A stretch of DNA of 64,000 nt from Pterobdella sp. o SKG-2022 (Eukaryota; Annelida; Clitellata; Hirudinida; Piscicolidae), in contig OZ038326.1 of assembly GCA_964035795.1 (NCBI GenBank), positions 2,452,916-2,516,915 of the forward strand, given 5' to 3'. Of this stretch, positions 10,841-26,400 are shown piece after piece (position 1 is the stretch's first letter; each line of letters starts with the position of its first letter). A model generated the notes under the pieces. It was given only the letters and a program-made list of their open reading frames with translations. It searched no databases and had not been told where the DNA came from. A program made the position numbers and the translations under genes.

Positions 10841-13800
10841 GGCGTAATGGGTTTGTTATTGTTGTAATTGTCGCTGAACTTTTGTCTATTAGTTTCTAAT
10901 TTTTATTTATTTATATAAAAGTCTTCACTTTTATTTTTTAATTAATTTTAAAATTGAATATATTTTAAGAATATTTTTTTGAAAAAACTCATCACAAATG
11001 AACCATATTGTTATTGACGTTTATTATTCAAAAAACATCACTTTTATTTATACATTTAATTTTTCATTTGTAAAAAACTTTGATATCAAAACGATGAAGT
11101 CAATAACCTGACTAAATAATATTTTTTTTAAATTTTTTAATGAAGTGTCAACAAGAGGTCACATTAGCACCATGGTAAATAAGGATGTTTGCGAGTTTTT
11201 TTTCAGCAAAAATGAATGCGACTTGGAAAAATTGATTTTCAAGGCATAATAGCTCTTGAAGTAGTAAAATCAATGGATATAACCACCCATCGCTGAGGCA
11301 AAAAAAGATTCGAAGTTTATGTTTTCATAATATATTTCCATTATTTTGCAAATATTTTGTTTGTTTGTTCGTGCTTTCAAGACGGGAAATGGACAAATTT
11401 ACGCGGAGAGCTAATGGCAGTATAACTGGCAGAACAATAATACGTTAAACACAAAACACTACAAAATGAAGATTAAATTATTAAAAAACTGCTATAAAAA
11501 TATTCATGCATTGTATACGAAGTGGGAAATCTAGCAGATACTATTGCATCCGCAAACAAGTATGTTTAAATTGGGCTTGTTTGCAATTGGGAATTTCTGG
11601 GAGAAGTTTTGTCAGTTGATTTTTCTCTTCAAAAGTTGAATACGAGTAAAAAAATAAATAAGTTTCATTCTAACGTTTTAAGTTTTTAAATCTAAAAGTA
11701 AAATCGTTGATTTGAAATTTATTTTGGAAATTTCCAGAATGACGGTAATTTTTATTTTTTTATTTGACAAATTTTTTTTTCACAAATAGAAAGAATATAA
11801 TTTATTTTTAAATTAAAAAATTCTAAAAAACCCGAAGAAGTTATCTTTGATTCCACAATAAATCCCAAATTAACACAATTTCTCAGTTAAAAGCAATCAA
11901 ACATTAAAAAATATTTAGAATTTTTTTTTGTGTTTTTCAATATAAAGTATCCTTTTGGAAGCATTTCTCGCCGTCTTTGCATCATTTTGAAGTCGTTTTA
12001 ATGAATAATGGCCTTATAAAGTACTGTAGCAGTTTTAATTGAGATTGGCAAATTGGAGCAAAAAATTTGAGTTATTATTATTATTATTCACAAAGTGATT
12101 ATAGATTTCATTTAAAAATTGATTTTTGTTATTAGTAAAAGCTAATCTTCTTGTTATTTGTCATATTAGATACATGTCTGATACTTCTCATTGCTTGTTA
12201 GCATCATACTTCGGATAAATAGTTATTTATTGAAAGAATAATATACGACCGTGTATAAAAAAACAGCTTTTTAGATCATTAAAAAATTTTACAATAGCTA
12301 ATGAAAAAATAAAACAACAATTATTTGAAATTCAAAACTGGAATCCAAAGAACGATAGTGCAAACAGAACAATTTATATGAACAAAATTCTATAACTATA
12401 TCATCATTATCTTGAGAATGAAAACAATTGAGAGATTTTAATCTCGATAACGTCTTCAATGTAGTTTTATGGTGTTTAGGGTATGCAGCCTCGAAAGATC
12501 TGTGAAGTTTCAACTTATTTCCTGTATTTAAATGCAGTATCCTACTCTTTTATTTCATTTTTATCGTGGGTTTTCAGTTTTTTTTTTATAGACAGGTCTG
12601 TTTTTTTTGTTTTCAGTTTCAATTCAAAAGTTTTGATTTAAAAATTTAGAGCGTTATTGAAAATATTTGCATGTTCAGTTGACTGTTTTTCTTGTGGTTT
12701 TAGAATTATTTCATGAAATTCTCCAAGAATAAAACTATTATTTTAATGAAAATAAAAAAATTATTTTTTTTTGACGAAAATGTGAGAAAACAGTTGTGAG
12801 AGAATTTCAATTTTCTTGGCAGATCAACGTTAATTATTTCAAAACCTGAGTATCAAATATTTATTTTTCAATTACCGTTCTAAGTTTGCTCACCAGGCCA
12901 TTATAATTCTGGTTAAAAAAAATTAAATTAAATTAGACATTATTTTGGTCATACAGTTTTTTTTTAATTTTTTATTGTATTTTTCAAGATTATTGCTCAA
13001 AGAAAGGCCTAGAGTCAGGTTTTATTATTTAGATGTAACGTATTAATCACTGCTACTCGGCCAAGTTTAAAAGACAGCCAAGATGTTCACAACTATCATA
13101 GAAATGCTTTTATGCTTCAGTTATGAAGTTTTACATGAAACATGACGTAGTAATTCAATAAATTTTTGTGAGTTTAAGAAATGTTTGCACATCTTATCTG
13201 GCTACCTTTTGCTTATGAAAATAAATAACGAGCCAAAAAATTTGATGTTATCTACTCGACAAAATTTCCATCTATGATTTATGTACAAAAATAACTTCTT
13301 ATTTATTTTCTTTTTGATTTAAGATCTTTGAATGGAATTGATTTCAAGGTATTGGAATTACAGAAATAAGTGAAACTAATGCTAACTCTTTTATAGCTAT
13401 TTGGGCTATATCAGTTTAATGTTGGAGCTGCCTTTCCAAGCTAACTGCTTCAGTATTGATAAATATAGAACACGATTCTAAACAAAAATCATTGAAACAG
13501 AAAAAACAAGTTATTGGAATGAATAATTTACAAATTAAATTTTAAAGATTTTTTGTGTTAGTCCTATTAGCATGTACAAATTAGTTAATTACCCTGTCGA
13601 AATGGGTCATTTGATACAAATTTGCAAAGCGCTTTATGAAATTTGAATAAAATAATTGTTCCTACGTCGAAAGATTTCATCGGCTTGAAAAAATTTGCAT
13701 TTTGTAGCAAACCTTAACATAAAAAATATAAAATCTCTAAAACAAACGCATACAAAACTAATGGAATAATTCAAAACAACCATCACTTTTTCTTTATCAC

Positions 13801-14129
13801 ACAACATAAACATGTGCGCGTTAATATTTTTTTGGGCGCGAATTTAACAGCGTCATAATGTTATTGGATGGTCTATAAAAAAATCTCATAGAAAAATAAG
13901 GAATCACTCGACGCGTGTATATTACGCAGTCATAAGCAGTCTCCATTGACCGCTTACAACGTACCTCGTAAACCATTATGCTACACCCCAAGTTAATACA
14001 TTTTCATACTGGAGCAAGCATTTTGAGAAGCATTCTCATCATTGTTCTAAACTAAACATTCCAAGCTTATCGCAGTAACATAGATTTCAGTGAGTTTTTC
14101 AAATAACTGCATTTTGAAGTTTATCCTTA

Positions 14130-14236
14130 ACAATAAAAAATATAAAAAATTTATGTATAATTTTCAAAAACTACTAAGTCAATATGGAATTAGTAGTTTT
14201 TGAAATTATACATAAATTTTGTATATTTTTTATTGT
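14130..14236. repeat. Large near-perfect hairpin
   Basis: Arms of about 47 bases (14130-14176 and 14190-14236) are reverse complements with a few mismatches around a 13-base loop. The right arm is followed by TCAATATGGA, which also occurs in the loop near 14179. It lies about 230 bases upstream of NDRG exon 2. It resembles a small palindromic transposon relic. Confidence 0.75.
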
Positions 14237-14469
14237 CAATATGGAATTTAAAAAACATAAATAGGAGAAATACAAAAAGATAGCAAGTTCAAAAAGAGAT
14301 CACACACAAATTCAAACCAAAATAATAAATTACGCACAAACCAAAAAATAAGTGAATCGATCAATAATCCGTCCTAAATGGGGTTTCGGTGGAACTATTG
14401 ATAGGTTTCACAGGGCGCTATTTTATGTGAACTCAATAACAAACTACACAAACAAAAACACACTGACAG

Positions 14470-17400
14470 ACCCCTACATTCAAAGCTCCGGTCCAGACCA
14501 CAAGTTCCCTGGAGAAACACACCATCAAATGTCCTGTGATTGGGGCTGTGGACGTTTACGTGCAAGTAAGTTATAATAAGATGAAGGATGGTAGTAAAAA
14601 AAGAAACAATAATAAAAATAAAATGAGTGATAATAACAATATAAATAAAAAAACAATATAGTGATAGAATAAAAATATTTAAAAAATTAATCATAAGACT
14701 ATTGAAAAACGAAAAATAGTCGAAATAATAGGAAAAATAATAAAAATAATAGAAGTAACAAAAAAAAAATAAAAATATTAGTAATAAAATAAATAAGAAT
14801 ATTAAAGTAACAGAAACAATGAAAACATTGAAATAAGACAAATAATAATAATCTTGGTGTTCAGTTATGACTCACATTATCTAGCGTTTAAAATATATTC
14901 CATTTTGTGCGTGAGTATCTTTCATATTTAAACATAAAAAAAAGCCCTATGTTTTGATATTTTTTCTCTTATGCCATAGATTAATTTTAAAATTTTAAAT
15001 CTACTTTTAACCGGAAATTACTTAACCCTGCACTCTTCCATGTATTAACTTCATGCATATGTGTGAGCTTGCTACTTTCAGCTTTTTTTTCAACAAATTA
15101 AAGAATAATTTTTTTGTTCAAAACACTTCAAAATTATGAAAAAAAACGTCAAAAGTACTTATATTTTATTCCTCTATTGATTTTATATAACACATAAGTA
15201 TTCTAATCTCTATCAATATTCAGCTAATTACACATCATTATAAAACATATTTCACTCTTTAAGCTCTTAATCTTTAATCCTTAATGCTCTAGTACATTTT
15301 CACTGCTACATGAAGTCTTGTCTATAAACCTTTCTAGAATATTCTAATATCTTTTAATCGATATTATTTGACCAGCATCAATTACTTTATTTAAAGTTTT
15401 TTAATTAAGAATCTTTCTTATCTTAATCCAATGATTTTTTACTTCCGAATATTTTAAATCTTCATTAAATATCTCAAAATTCATCATGTTTTAACCATCA
15501 TCCATCCAATCTTTAAGCTTTAAGTAATACTCGATACCTCTAAAGTTATGATCTTTCAATCATTCTCCAATATCTATTAATTGATTGTCCTCAGGGTACT
15601 CGTTCTTCAAAGGAAGTCATCATAATGACAGTACATGACCTAGGATGCAACCGTTAGTATTGTCTTTATACCTCTATATATATCTGTACCTTGTTATATC
15701 ATTAGGTATATTTCTGTATATATTTTTGAATAGCTCCATTTGTGTTTCTGTAGATGGGTGACTTGAATTGATACATATAACTTTTTAGAGACATCGTATG
15801 TATTTTTCTTCAATATTTTGTAACGAAAAACATCAAATAAGAGGAATTTTTAATACATTTATTGAGAATCGGAAGCTATAACTATCGATAAGTTTAGCCT
15901 TATCATAAGACGTTAGCGAAAAAAATTAAATCGTAACTATGGTTATATCGTGATTCAAAAATTATAATTAAGAATTAGTTAATTATTCAAAAAAACAGAA
16001 GTTATTTTAAGTTCAATGCTGTTATTTCAAATAATTAATTGTTCAAAAGTACTTCAAAGAAAAATAATTTTCTAAACGATATCACTTATTATCAAGAGAA
16101 ATTAATCTCTATGGCCCCCTTCGGTCATTGACCCGTTCAATTTTTTCCAAATCCTTTAATATTGGATCTCAGGCATTAGTATTAACTATGAGTTGTGGGT
16201 CATTATAGCCATTGAAAACAGAATTGTGCTTTTTTATTTCGCTAACGTTTTATGATAAGGCTAAACTTATCGAAAATTATAGCTTCCGATTCTCAATAAA
16301 TGTATTAAAAAGTCCTCTCATTTGATGTTTTTCGTTACAAATTGATACATATATATTTTTTTTATATAGCTATATATTGAAGTACAACGAATTCCAAGAT
16401 CTTTCCGTCTAGATATATGCACAGATATGCCTCTATATCACTATCACTGTTTCTCTCTGTTTCACATGTCAAAAAAGCATTAATGACTGTTATCAACATT
16501 GTTTGATTGATTTCAGCATATTTAAATGAGTACTTGATTGGATAAGTAGCCCTTAAACACTATATGCAGGCTTGACACCATAGTTGAGTTTTTTCGGTTT
16601 TATGTGGCTTGAAATATCGTTATTAAAAACTATGGTTTAAAATATTATTATATTCCCACCGTTTTTCGGTGCGTTTTTATAAAAATTTAATCACTTTTTA
16701 TCCGGTTTTCTTGCAATATTTTTCCAAAGTTTGTTGGTATGGTGTTTCAAGAGCGTCTGTGGAAACTTCACGATTGTAGCTAACTTCCAAAGAGTGAAAT
16801 TACATGAAGGATTCAAAAAATTATCATATTCCTTCTGAACCACGATTCAAGATTCTTTTATTAATCTTTTTGCATATGAAACCATAATGAGACCTGTGCA
16901 GAACTCCAATACAGAAAATTCATTACTAACTCCCAAATGAATTTGGTACTTAGTACATCATCAAATGATAATTGATTATCACGATGATGTAAGCTAGTCT
17001 TACAAAAAAACTTCGTTTTTTGTTCTAATAAATACTTTGTGTTTGTTGACCTTACTATTTGATTCAGGCTGATATACTTCATCAATTTGGCACTTGAACG
17101 TCAACAATTTTCAATTAGATTTCTTTAAAATTTAAAAAGTTCAAATAGAATCTTCAACTTTTGTTTTGATATCATATATTCTTCGATTGCAATGCTATTT
17201 TGTAATGAGTATTGTATGGGGGTTACCACTTGGATCTTCACTCCTTAATGACCCTTGTTAATGTATTGCTGTGTTTCATATAAATGAATATTACATTGAA
17301 ATTTTGTAGAGTATGACTTTCAGCCCGATTCGAAAGTGTTGGTTAGAGCAATTTTAATGCAAAACCTCACACATTTAATCTCATAAATCCAACTTTCATT

Positions 17401-20400
17401 GTATCCATGTTTTTAAGCGTTAAGCTTTTCATTTTACCAACTGTTGTTTTTGATTGAATTTTGAAAAAACTTTATTTTGAATAAAAATAATTATTTTTAT
17501 TAAAAATCAAAAAAACACAAATGTAACAATTTCTGTAACAATAATATTTTCGACATGAACTAAAACCTAGTATACATTATTGTCAAAATCCGTTAATCAA
17601 CCTCTCCATGTAGTAACACTCGTTAAATCTTCAATGAATCAATCATCATTACAACTTCTATTGAGCTCCTCATACTATTTGACATTAAACTCACCATTGA
17701 TTTCACCATACAATTCACCTTTAAAACCACCCTTACAAGCACCATTATGACCAAATTAATAGTTTTGCATACAAGAAAAGCACACAAAACCCTATCAAAC
17801 CCTACCACCAATCAAGAGCCAACCATCCAAACACACACCACCCCCAATAATCCCTCCAATCAGTAACCACTAATAAAAAACTTACCACCAACGCCTCCAA
17901 CACCTCTACAGACACCATGTACTCATGCTTTGTGGAACATCCACGCATGATTCGTTTGAAGGAAAGGACTGTATGGTTGCATGTGGATCTACCAGGCCAG
18001 GGAGACAACAGTGCTGATCTTCCAGCTGAGTACGTATTGAAATCTGTGTGGGTTATGATGAATGTGTGTGTTTTATGGTGAATGTGTGTCTGTGTGGGTG
18101 ATGGTGGATGTGTGTGTGTGTGTGTTTTTGGCAAAATTCTTAGGCAATTCAAGCAATCCAGAAAAAATAATAAAAATGATTTGAGATAAAACTAATGAAA
18201 AATACTGGTTCTGAAAAGAATTCCCATAGTTTCCTTTTTTATCAGCAAGACACAAAAGTCAAAAACGCATTAATCCAATTTAGTTTTCTTTATTAAGTTT
18301 TTTTGTCTGAATTCAGATTTTTTTCCAAAAGCCTTTTGGAATTTTATAATCATGTTAATAATGTTGGAGGAGACTTAAAGCTAATCACTGACTGACATTT
18401 GAGTTTTATTTGATGAAAATAAGTCTTTTTAAGTTAAATGGATTTTAAAAAAAATATTTTTTTGCAAATTTTGTTCGAAAATTTTAAAAATTCATTTAAT
18501 CTGAGAAATTCAAAGACCTTCTAATTGTATTGCATTATTCTCAAAATAAACTCCCAAGATCAAAGGGAATTGCTTTGATGAACTGAAAGATGAACTCTAT
18601 ATGAATCAATAAAAATGAGTTTGTTAAATTTAATCTAAATTCCGCAGCTATCAGTTTCCGACCATGCAGAAAATAGGGGAGGATCTGGTGCATATATTGG
18701 ATGAGATGAAGTAAATACGTTAACAAAACATGATTTAATTTAACATGTATTAGTTCATGAATCATATAATTTAGCTATTTTTTCATTATATTTCAACAAT
18801 AGTTATGATAGAAGTTATTTTTAGTAATATTTTGAATTGTTTAATTTCCTCGAAAAGTTAAATTTTTCTTCGTCTAACTTAAAATTTTCTCTTTTTTGGG
18901 AAGTGTAATAAAGAATTATAATAGCTTTTTCTGTGTTTTTGGAAGTGTTTAAAATTAGTTTAAGTAACTTTTCATCAAAAAAATAAGCAAACCAAACTTT
19001 TAACTTAAATTAAAAATCTTATTTTTTACTGGTTTTCGTAAAGAATTATAAACAAAAATCGTTTGAAAAAATGAGTTTTTTTGCAGGCAAAAATCAAAAG
19101 TAATAAAGAAATTTGTATGCACAGCGTACAACTTTTGGTGATAAATAGAACTCCCAAAAATTCCAGCCAGCATACGGAAGTTTGAAATATTCTCTGAAGT
19201 TTTGGGTTTTTCTATGGATATGGTACAATATAGAGAGAAATATTAAGGATCAAAAGCTGTTCCCGACACAATACGAAATGGAAAAATTATATTTTGCTTT
19301 CAGTTTTTTTATTTTCAAAATACTTTTATGCCATTTAGACTGTTACGTATGCAAAATGCTTTTAAATTCATAGGAACAAGTTATCTTATAAATTGTAAGC
19401 TAATTAAATTTAATCAACTTTTTGAGATATATCTTCTATCGAATAGACTCCATAAATCAAAAATTAATCAGAAACCTTTCTTTCTAAGAAGATTTCAATA
19501 AGTAAAAAAAACGTTACGAGTTTAATCAAAGAATTTGTTTTTCCATAACAAAAATGCTTTTTGTTGCTAGTCAAAAACTTTCTTGCGTCAAAAAACCTTG
19601 GAAGATACTTTTACAACATACATGAGAAGTATTGGCTTCTTAGATTCAAATGTTAGGTGCGAGTTTTCTCAAGAGACAATGGCCTAAAATCAAAATTTAA
19701 TCTGAAAATTTTTGTATAATCTAAATTTTTTTGAAAAAGATTTTTTTTGAGTCTAACAAGATCTAGTTGGAAGATGAGCAATGAAAATAAACTTTTAGAT
19801 AAAACTGGTGAACTCAAAAAAAAAATTCATTCCCAGCTTAAATGGTGAATTTCTTGTGAGAAGTTTTTTTCGAAAAAGTGAGTATTAAAATATAAAATTT
19901 TTAAAAAAAGATAATAAAATAAAAAGGAATTTCAAAAAAAAATTTGAAGTTAGATAAAAAAATGATTTTTAACAAAAAAATCGATCGCTAAGCCTCTTTG
20001 ACACATTTCAAATACTGTTAAAAGCGCGCTATATAGAAATATAGAAAAAATATTATCTTTTTATAAAAAATATTTAAAATTCAATCGAAAAGCTGTTTTT
20101 CTAAATGATCACAGAGTGAAGGAAGTGGTATGTTTTGGGGAGGGAGCAGGAGCAAACATACTGGCCAGATTTGCTGTGAGTCATATTAGGTTTTTGTATC
20201 TTTGTTTCATCTTCAAACAATTTTGTATTTCTACTATGGAGTTTGATTCAAAACTTCAAAATATTCTTTTGAAAAAAATGTTTTTATACTTTTTCAGTCA
20301 AATCCGTTACATTGTGAATTCATAATGTAAACTTTTTTTATTCAAAAAAAAATGCAAAAAAGTATATTGTCGAGAATTTCTAAAAACTTTGTGCATTGAT

Positions 20401-23400
20401 AAACCGTCAAACCTTCGTGTTTAGTTATATCTTCAACACAAAAGACTTAAATCAAACACAAAACAATTGGACACAATATTAAAACGAATTTTAAAACAAT
20501 TGAACACGAACTCAAATCAAACCCAAAAACAACCGTGACAAACCCCACCAGATGAGCCACATCGAACGAGTTTTGGGCATTCTACTTCTGCACACTACTG
20601 GAACTACAGCCGGCTTTTTAGACTCTCTCAAGGACAAGGTTTCAAAATAATTCCCATCCCTTCATTAATTTTTCCTTGAGAGTTTTTATCCGTCGAAAAT
20701 TTCGTTTTGATATTCTTTTTGCTTTTTTTAGTTTTTTGACAAGATATATTCAATTAAGTTGATTTGATTGTAACGTGTGACTCATGCAACAGGCTGTCAA
20801 TAGAAAGTTGGAACATATTGGGATGACTCCTTCGGCTGAAGCCTATCTTCTTTTGCATCGTTTTGGAGTGGTAGGTTACTGAGATATCAGTTGAAATTAT
20901 AAAATTGTTGTTGAAATCTCAAGAAATCAAATGAGTTTGTGTTGAGGTGCTGATTTAGTACGGAAATTGTTGTTAATATAAGTGATATTGAAACTCTCTG
21001 GGTTAAACATCACTATAATAAATATAGGAGATTATTATTGATAAATCAATATAAAAAATCTAGCAAAAAGTCTGTTTAGATTATTTGATTATTTTAATTT
21101 AAAAAATTTTGAGAATAAATATATTTAATTTATTAAAACTGAGAATTATTATGTTATTTAATTTAAAGACATAATTTTGGCTGTGTGCTATTTTAGGCAG
21201 TTTTTATATTTTTTTAAATTCAAAATACTAAATAGAATTTTTTTAAAAGCTCAATAATCAATAATGAATTTGAGTTGAATAGGTATTTAATTAGTCAATT
21301 ATCTTGCTATAATAAACCGATAATAATCGATTTAATCATTTAATTGCTTGCTAGGCGGAGGTAAAATTGAAAATTTTCTATATAAATTGATTTTTTATCG
21401 TTTATTTCACTTTTAGTTCTTAGAGATTTTTTTTAGTTAGATAGGACTAATTTTTTTGCACTAAATATCAATTTTCGTTGAGTTTTCTGAATTCATTTAC
21501 GGCAAACTTTAAAGCTGTTAATTGACTGTAACAAATTTTATTGAATACTTTAAATTAAGTTCTATTTCACAAAGCCTATGTTTAATACATTCATTATACA
21601 AGTCTTATTGCTCCTATTTCGCATGATGGATTTATTGGTTATTTTTTTTGGTAATGATTGAATTTTTTTTCATTGAATAATTTAACTTAATTTGGTCAAC
21701 TAAATTCTAATTAAATTTTCACTTCAAAAGTTTTCAAAAGCCAAAAACAGCAACCAGCTGAACTTTGCCATCGAGAATTACCAAGACAAGCTTAGAACCA
21801 AGGCGAACCCAAAAAACCTCAAGAAATTTGTGGAGTCTTTTCTCAAGTTGGATTTTTTCTTTTTTACTTAATGTTGAAATAACTTAATAAATTACTTAAT
21901 CTGTATTGTGAGGAAAAAATGATGGCTGTAAGCGTGGCATGCGTTGAGTCTCTATTCCGTGCTGAAGGCTCTCCGTTTTATATGATTCTAAAATTTAAAC
22001 GATTTAATTCAAAATTGAAATACAAAAATTTCAAACTAACTAACGAACAAGCAAACAAAACTTACTAACGAACAAACAAAATCGAATTTTATTGTAAGAA
22101 CAAGCATTTTTTTATTACTCCAACACCCTATCATTTTTTACATTTTATTTTATCTACTACTAAATTAAAGTCAAAAGCATCAACATTTTTCGTCGTTTTG
22201 AAGACAAATACGAATATTTTTTGAGTGTATACAATTTTGAAACATTAGTATTTTTTGTGTGTCTAATCCTTTTTTGAAAAAAAAAACTTGAATTTTTTTC
22301 CATTTTGTAAAGGAGAATAGAAAAATAATTATACTAATAAACTATTTCACTTTATCAAAAGTAAAATATTTTTGTCAAAAAGCTCTTTCAATGCAAAAAG
22401 CAAACTAAAAGCTCCCAAAAAGTGAAATGCCCTGATTGACGTTGAAAAATCAATCACATTAATAAATTATGCCAAATTCTTCAAATAACTCGCAACAATA
22501 AAAACCATTAGAGTGATGAAACCATCTTATAGCATCAAATATTCCAACAATCAATATAAAACTAATATAAATTTGATGAACAACTTTGACAGGAGGACAA
22601 ACATCGCAGATAACATAAAAAAGTTAAAGTACGTTTAGAATTTTATACGAGATTAATTCCATTGTAGCATGCTCACCAAATTACGTTATTGGTGTTTTTT
22701 TGCTGACTTAAACTAGAATTTTTACAATCAAAATTGCATGCACAAGTCTTTAACATTGTAGTGTAGTTAAAACGAAACTGTACGCTTTGCTTCAAAACTA
22801 ATTATGAAGAATTTAAGCTCTTAAATACTTTACATGACTGTGATTTTGAAATTGTTTGTGCTTTGTTCAAAAAGTGTTTGATTTAATTCTTCAAATTGTG
22901 AATTCTTTTAATTTAGAGTTTTTCAATATTTGTTCATGATATTATCTGTACAAACATAAAAACCATATTAATTAAAAAAATCCTATCTGAAATTTTAATC
23001 AAATCATACAAGATGCCAAAATGAAATATTCTTTCATACAGTTGAAAATTCTATTTTAAATAGAAATCTCGTCTATTTTTGTTTAAACTTGTCGTTCATT
23101 AAGCTTAGTTAATTTAAGCAATACCACTTTCTTGAACGCTAGTCTACAAACACAAATGGATTAAAAACAAGTTAAATCAAATCACTTGTACGATCTCTTT
23201 CACCTGTTTTTTGCCGAGTTTAACCAATATCTAGAAACACCCTAAAACTATAGTTGATTTCCTACTTTATATTTCATATTATTTTGTCTATTCATATTAT
23301 TTAAATGTTTTCATACATATATATTTCATATTTTTCATTATATTCATACTACCTCATCTCTAGCTTCTCAGCTTTGAAGTTCTGTAATAGTCTAGAAATT

Positions 23401-26400
23401 CAGTTGACCCATACGTTATGTTTTGTATAATATATAGTAGGTTCTGTAATATATTATGTTTTACATCATGTTCTCTGTAGATAGCATGGTATTTTATATC
23501 AGTTTAAGGTTGCATATTAGCTAAAATCAATTGTAAATGAAAATATATACTACGTAAAATTTAGGTAGTTTATATGTAAAATCGATAAAAGATGATACAA
23601 AACATCCCACCATCTGTAGGTGCCCAGTTCTGCTGATAACAGGTCAAAAGTCAGTTTTCAACAGCACCACTCGAAGTCTGCACCATTCCATCCTCAAAAC
23701 GTGCTGCGACAAAGCCAAGGTGAGAGGAACTAAAAGATTTATTGTCGCCATAAGTTTTGCTTCGACACTTTGAAACTGATCAAATGAAAACTTATTGGAT
23801 TTCGGAACTTAAATTTATTTTCTTCTATTATTTTTCAAGTTGGATTTATTCAAGCCGCTTATTTCTAAAAATATTTTTTATCTTTTCTATGTGTATTATT
23901 AATTAGACACATACGATAATAATAAAACACAGTCATTACGGGCAAGATGAATAAGGATAAGGGAGGCACTAAATAATATAGACCATGCTGTTTAGAAGCA
24001 CGCTTTCTCTTCTTGAATCCCATTCAATGTAGTATTACATTCTCGAATAGTTTCTTTTTGAAGGAAGATTGCCATCAATTTGTGGTTGTGTTTGAGATTT
24101 AGATTTGGTAAATGCATAATATGGAAGTTTTTCTCTAGAGATAAAATGTTATTGGCGATGAATTTTGAGGAAGATATATTTAGATGAACAAAACTGAAAA
24201 AAATTTCGAATTTCTTCAAAAAATCGAAATTTTAAATAAAGTTATATGAGGGCTCTAAAATTTTTTTGTCGATAACCACTAATGAAGTGACCTTAACGTA
24301 AATATTGAAGCTTTTGGTTTTATAATTTTACCTCTATATTGCAAAATTAACCAGTTTTATTTGAAATTTTTAAAAAATACTTTTGGAGCACTCGTGCTTT
24401 TTGAAATTTTGATTTCAAATTTGCAATACTTCTTTGAATGGCTTTTTGAAAAGTTCTCAAGCATTTTAGCATAGTAAAATTTTATTCTGAAATTTCATTT
24501 TTTTAAGTTTTAAAAATTTTATTTCAAAATTTGAAAATTTGAATTTTGAATATAGAAGTCTCCAAATACCTCAATAATCGAGAAAAATTTTCACGGCAGA
24601 CTTTTGTAGTTTTTGGAGCGCATGCAATCAGTGACATCATAAACTTTGAGAAACTCGTGTAATAACAGACGCGAAAATGGTTTAGATAAAGCTATTGTTA
24701 TGACAGAAAAAGTGATTATGAAAAAAAGAATGACATGAAAAATTAAGATAACAAGTACGGGAACAAAAAAATGTTATCAATAATAGACCGAGATACTTGA
24801 GTTGGATGGATGAATATAGATGAAATCACCCAGTAACTCGTACACGGCCTACTGACTGAAAATATTTTTAAATATTGCATATTTTTTTATAACTTTCTTG
24901 AACAACCTTCAATTTCATTACAGGTGGAGTACATAGAAGTAGCAGAAGTAGCGAATGTTCTGGAAGAGAGACCAGACAAAATGGCCGAAAGTCTGCAGTA
25001 TTTCCTGCAAGGCTTGGGACTGGGTATGATCATCTTCAAAATAATTCTGCTGCGTATCTTTGAACCATTGGTTTTTATTCAAAATTTTTTGCAATATTTT
25101 TTTGGTAAAAAGTAATTTTCTAATTTGGGTTTTTCAAAGCGACGTTTAAATCACTGAAAAAACGGTTATAGATATATGCAGATAGAAATGTAAAAGCATC
25201 TGTTATGCATACTTGAGAATAAAATCAATAGGAAACTGTCAATATTTTTGAATTTGTTTTATAATTATGCAAAAAAATTAAGTTTTTTTTCCAAAAAATT
25301 ATCAGTTTGTTCACATCACTTTTATTGGGTTTGCTTAATTTAATACTTTTGGAAGCAAAAATTAAAACAAAATTCTATCACTCCAAAACAATTTCTTGCA
25401 ATTACTCTCGCAAATCTGAATAACGCGAATCTACGCAAAGTGAAAACCAAAGTGCAAAATGAATTTTTTAGAAGCTTGAACATTTTGTGTCGTAAACTTT
25501 CATTTTTCATACACGCATCTATTTCACAATAGTTCAATGTAGATTATGAATAGAAACTATGGAAAAGAGAATATTTTGCAAGTCCAAGTTTGAAAGAATA
25601 AATCTAAAAATGTTAAACCCACTTTGTCCAGTTTTTTGTTTGAAAACTTCAAACATTCATGGTTCATGCCAAAGCATCAGGGGACTTATGTATTCCTTAT
25701 GAATACTCTATTGAGCCAGCAAATCTCATTTCGTAATGTCAACTTCGAGTGTTTTTAAAAAATATTTTTTCTAAAATGAATATGAAGATAGAATCTCTTT
25801 CGTTTTAAATTGAAACTATCAATCTTGCAAAAACATCTAAGTCCCAAACCTACTTTATTATTGTTTTCGACTATGTTTGAAGTCATTCATAAACTCCCAT
25901 CCCATATAATCTTTGCTCAAAACTACACGATGTTTATGTACACCTGGCGTTCAAATTCCCACTTTGAAGAAAAAATTCAATCTAGTGAAGCGAATTTCAT
26001 TCAAAGCGTTTGCTGGAAATTGAATTTATAACAAACGTGAAACAGATGGCAACTGAAGACTCATCAATTTGATGTATTTAATTATTCTATTAAACCTTCA
26101 CCAATTTAAACCATAATCGATCACCCTACAACCTACAATGAATGGATAATTTATTAAAATAACGAGTCTTTATAATGGTTATAGCATCATTTAAAAGTAA
26201 TAAAATCTATTTAATTATTTCGAAACCCTACCAAAACTCCATTCCACCGCAGTCTCTTCACTCCCGATGCATAATGTGTCTCGCACTGTTCCTCCTCCTT
26301 TGAGAATCAGATCAATGTCTATGGTGGAGTATGACACACCGGCTTCCCAACGAAACCTTAAACCTTCTTCACCTGTGACCAACACTCCGGTGCTAGAAGA

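Larger units (their letters stand above)
9269..14469. other. Long non-coding stretch between ATG5 and NDRG
   Basis: About 5.2 kb, mainly AT-rich. It should contain the divergent promoters of ATG5 and NDRG and the unfound first exon(s) of NDRG. Notable islands are a GC-richer block at 10690-10840, a TATAAAAA at about 13874 followed by GC-richer sequence, and a large hairpin at 14130-14236. I found no other convincing coding exon. Confidence 0.5.

Noticed and set aside
14395..14841. 148-codon minus-strand frame rich in Phe/Tyr
   Set aside because: It overlaps NDRG exon 2 on the opposite strand and is driven by AT-rich intron sequence; no homology.
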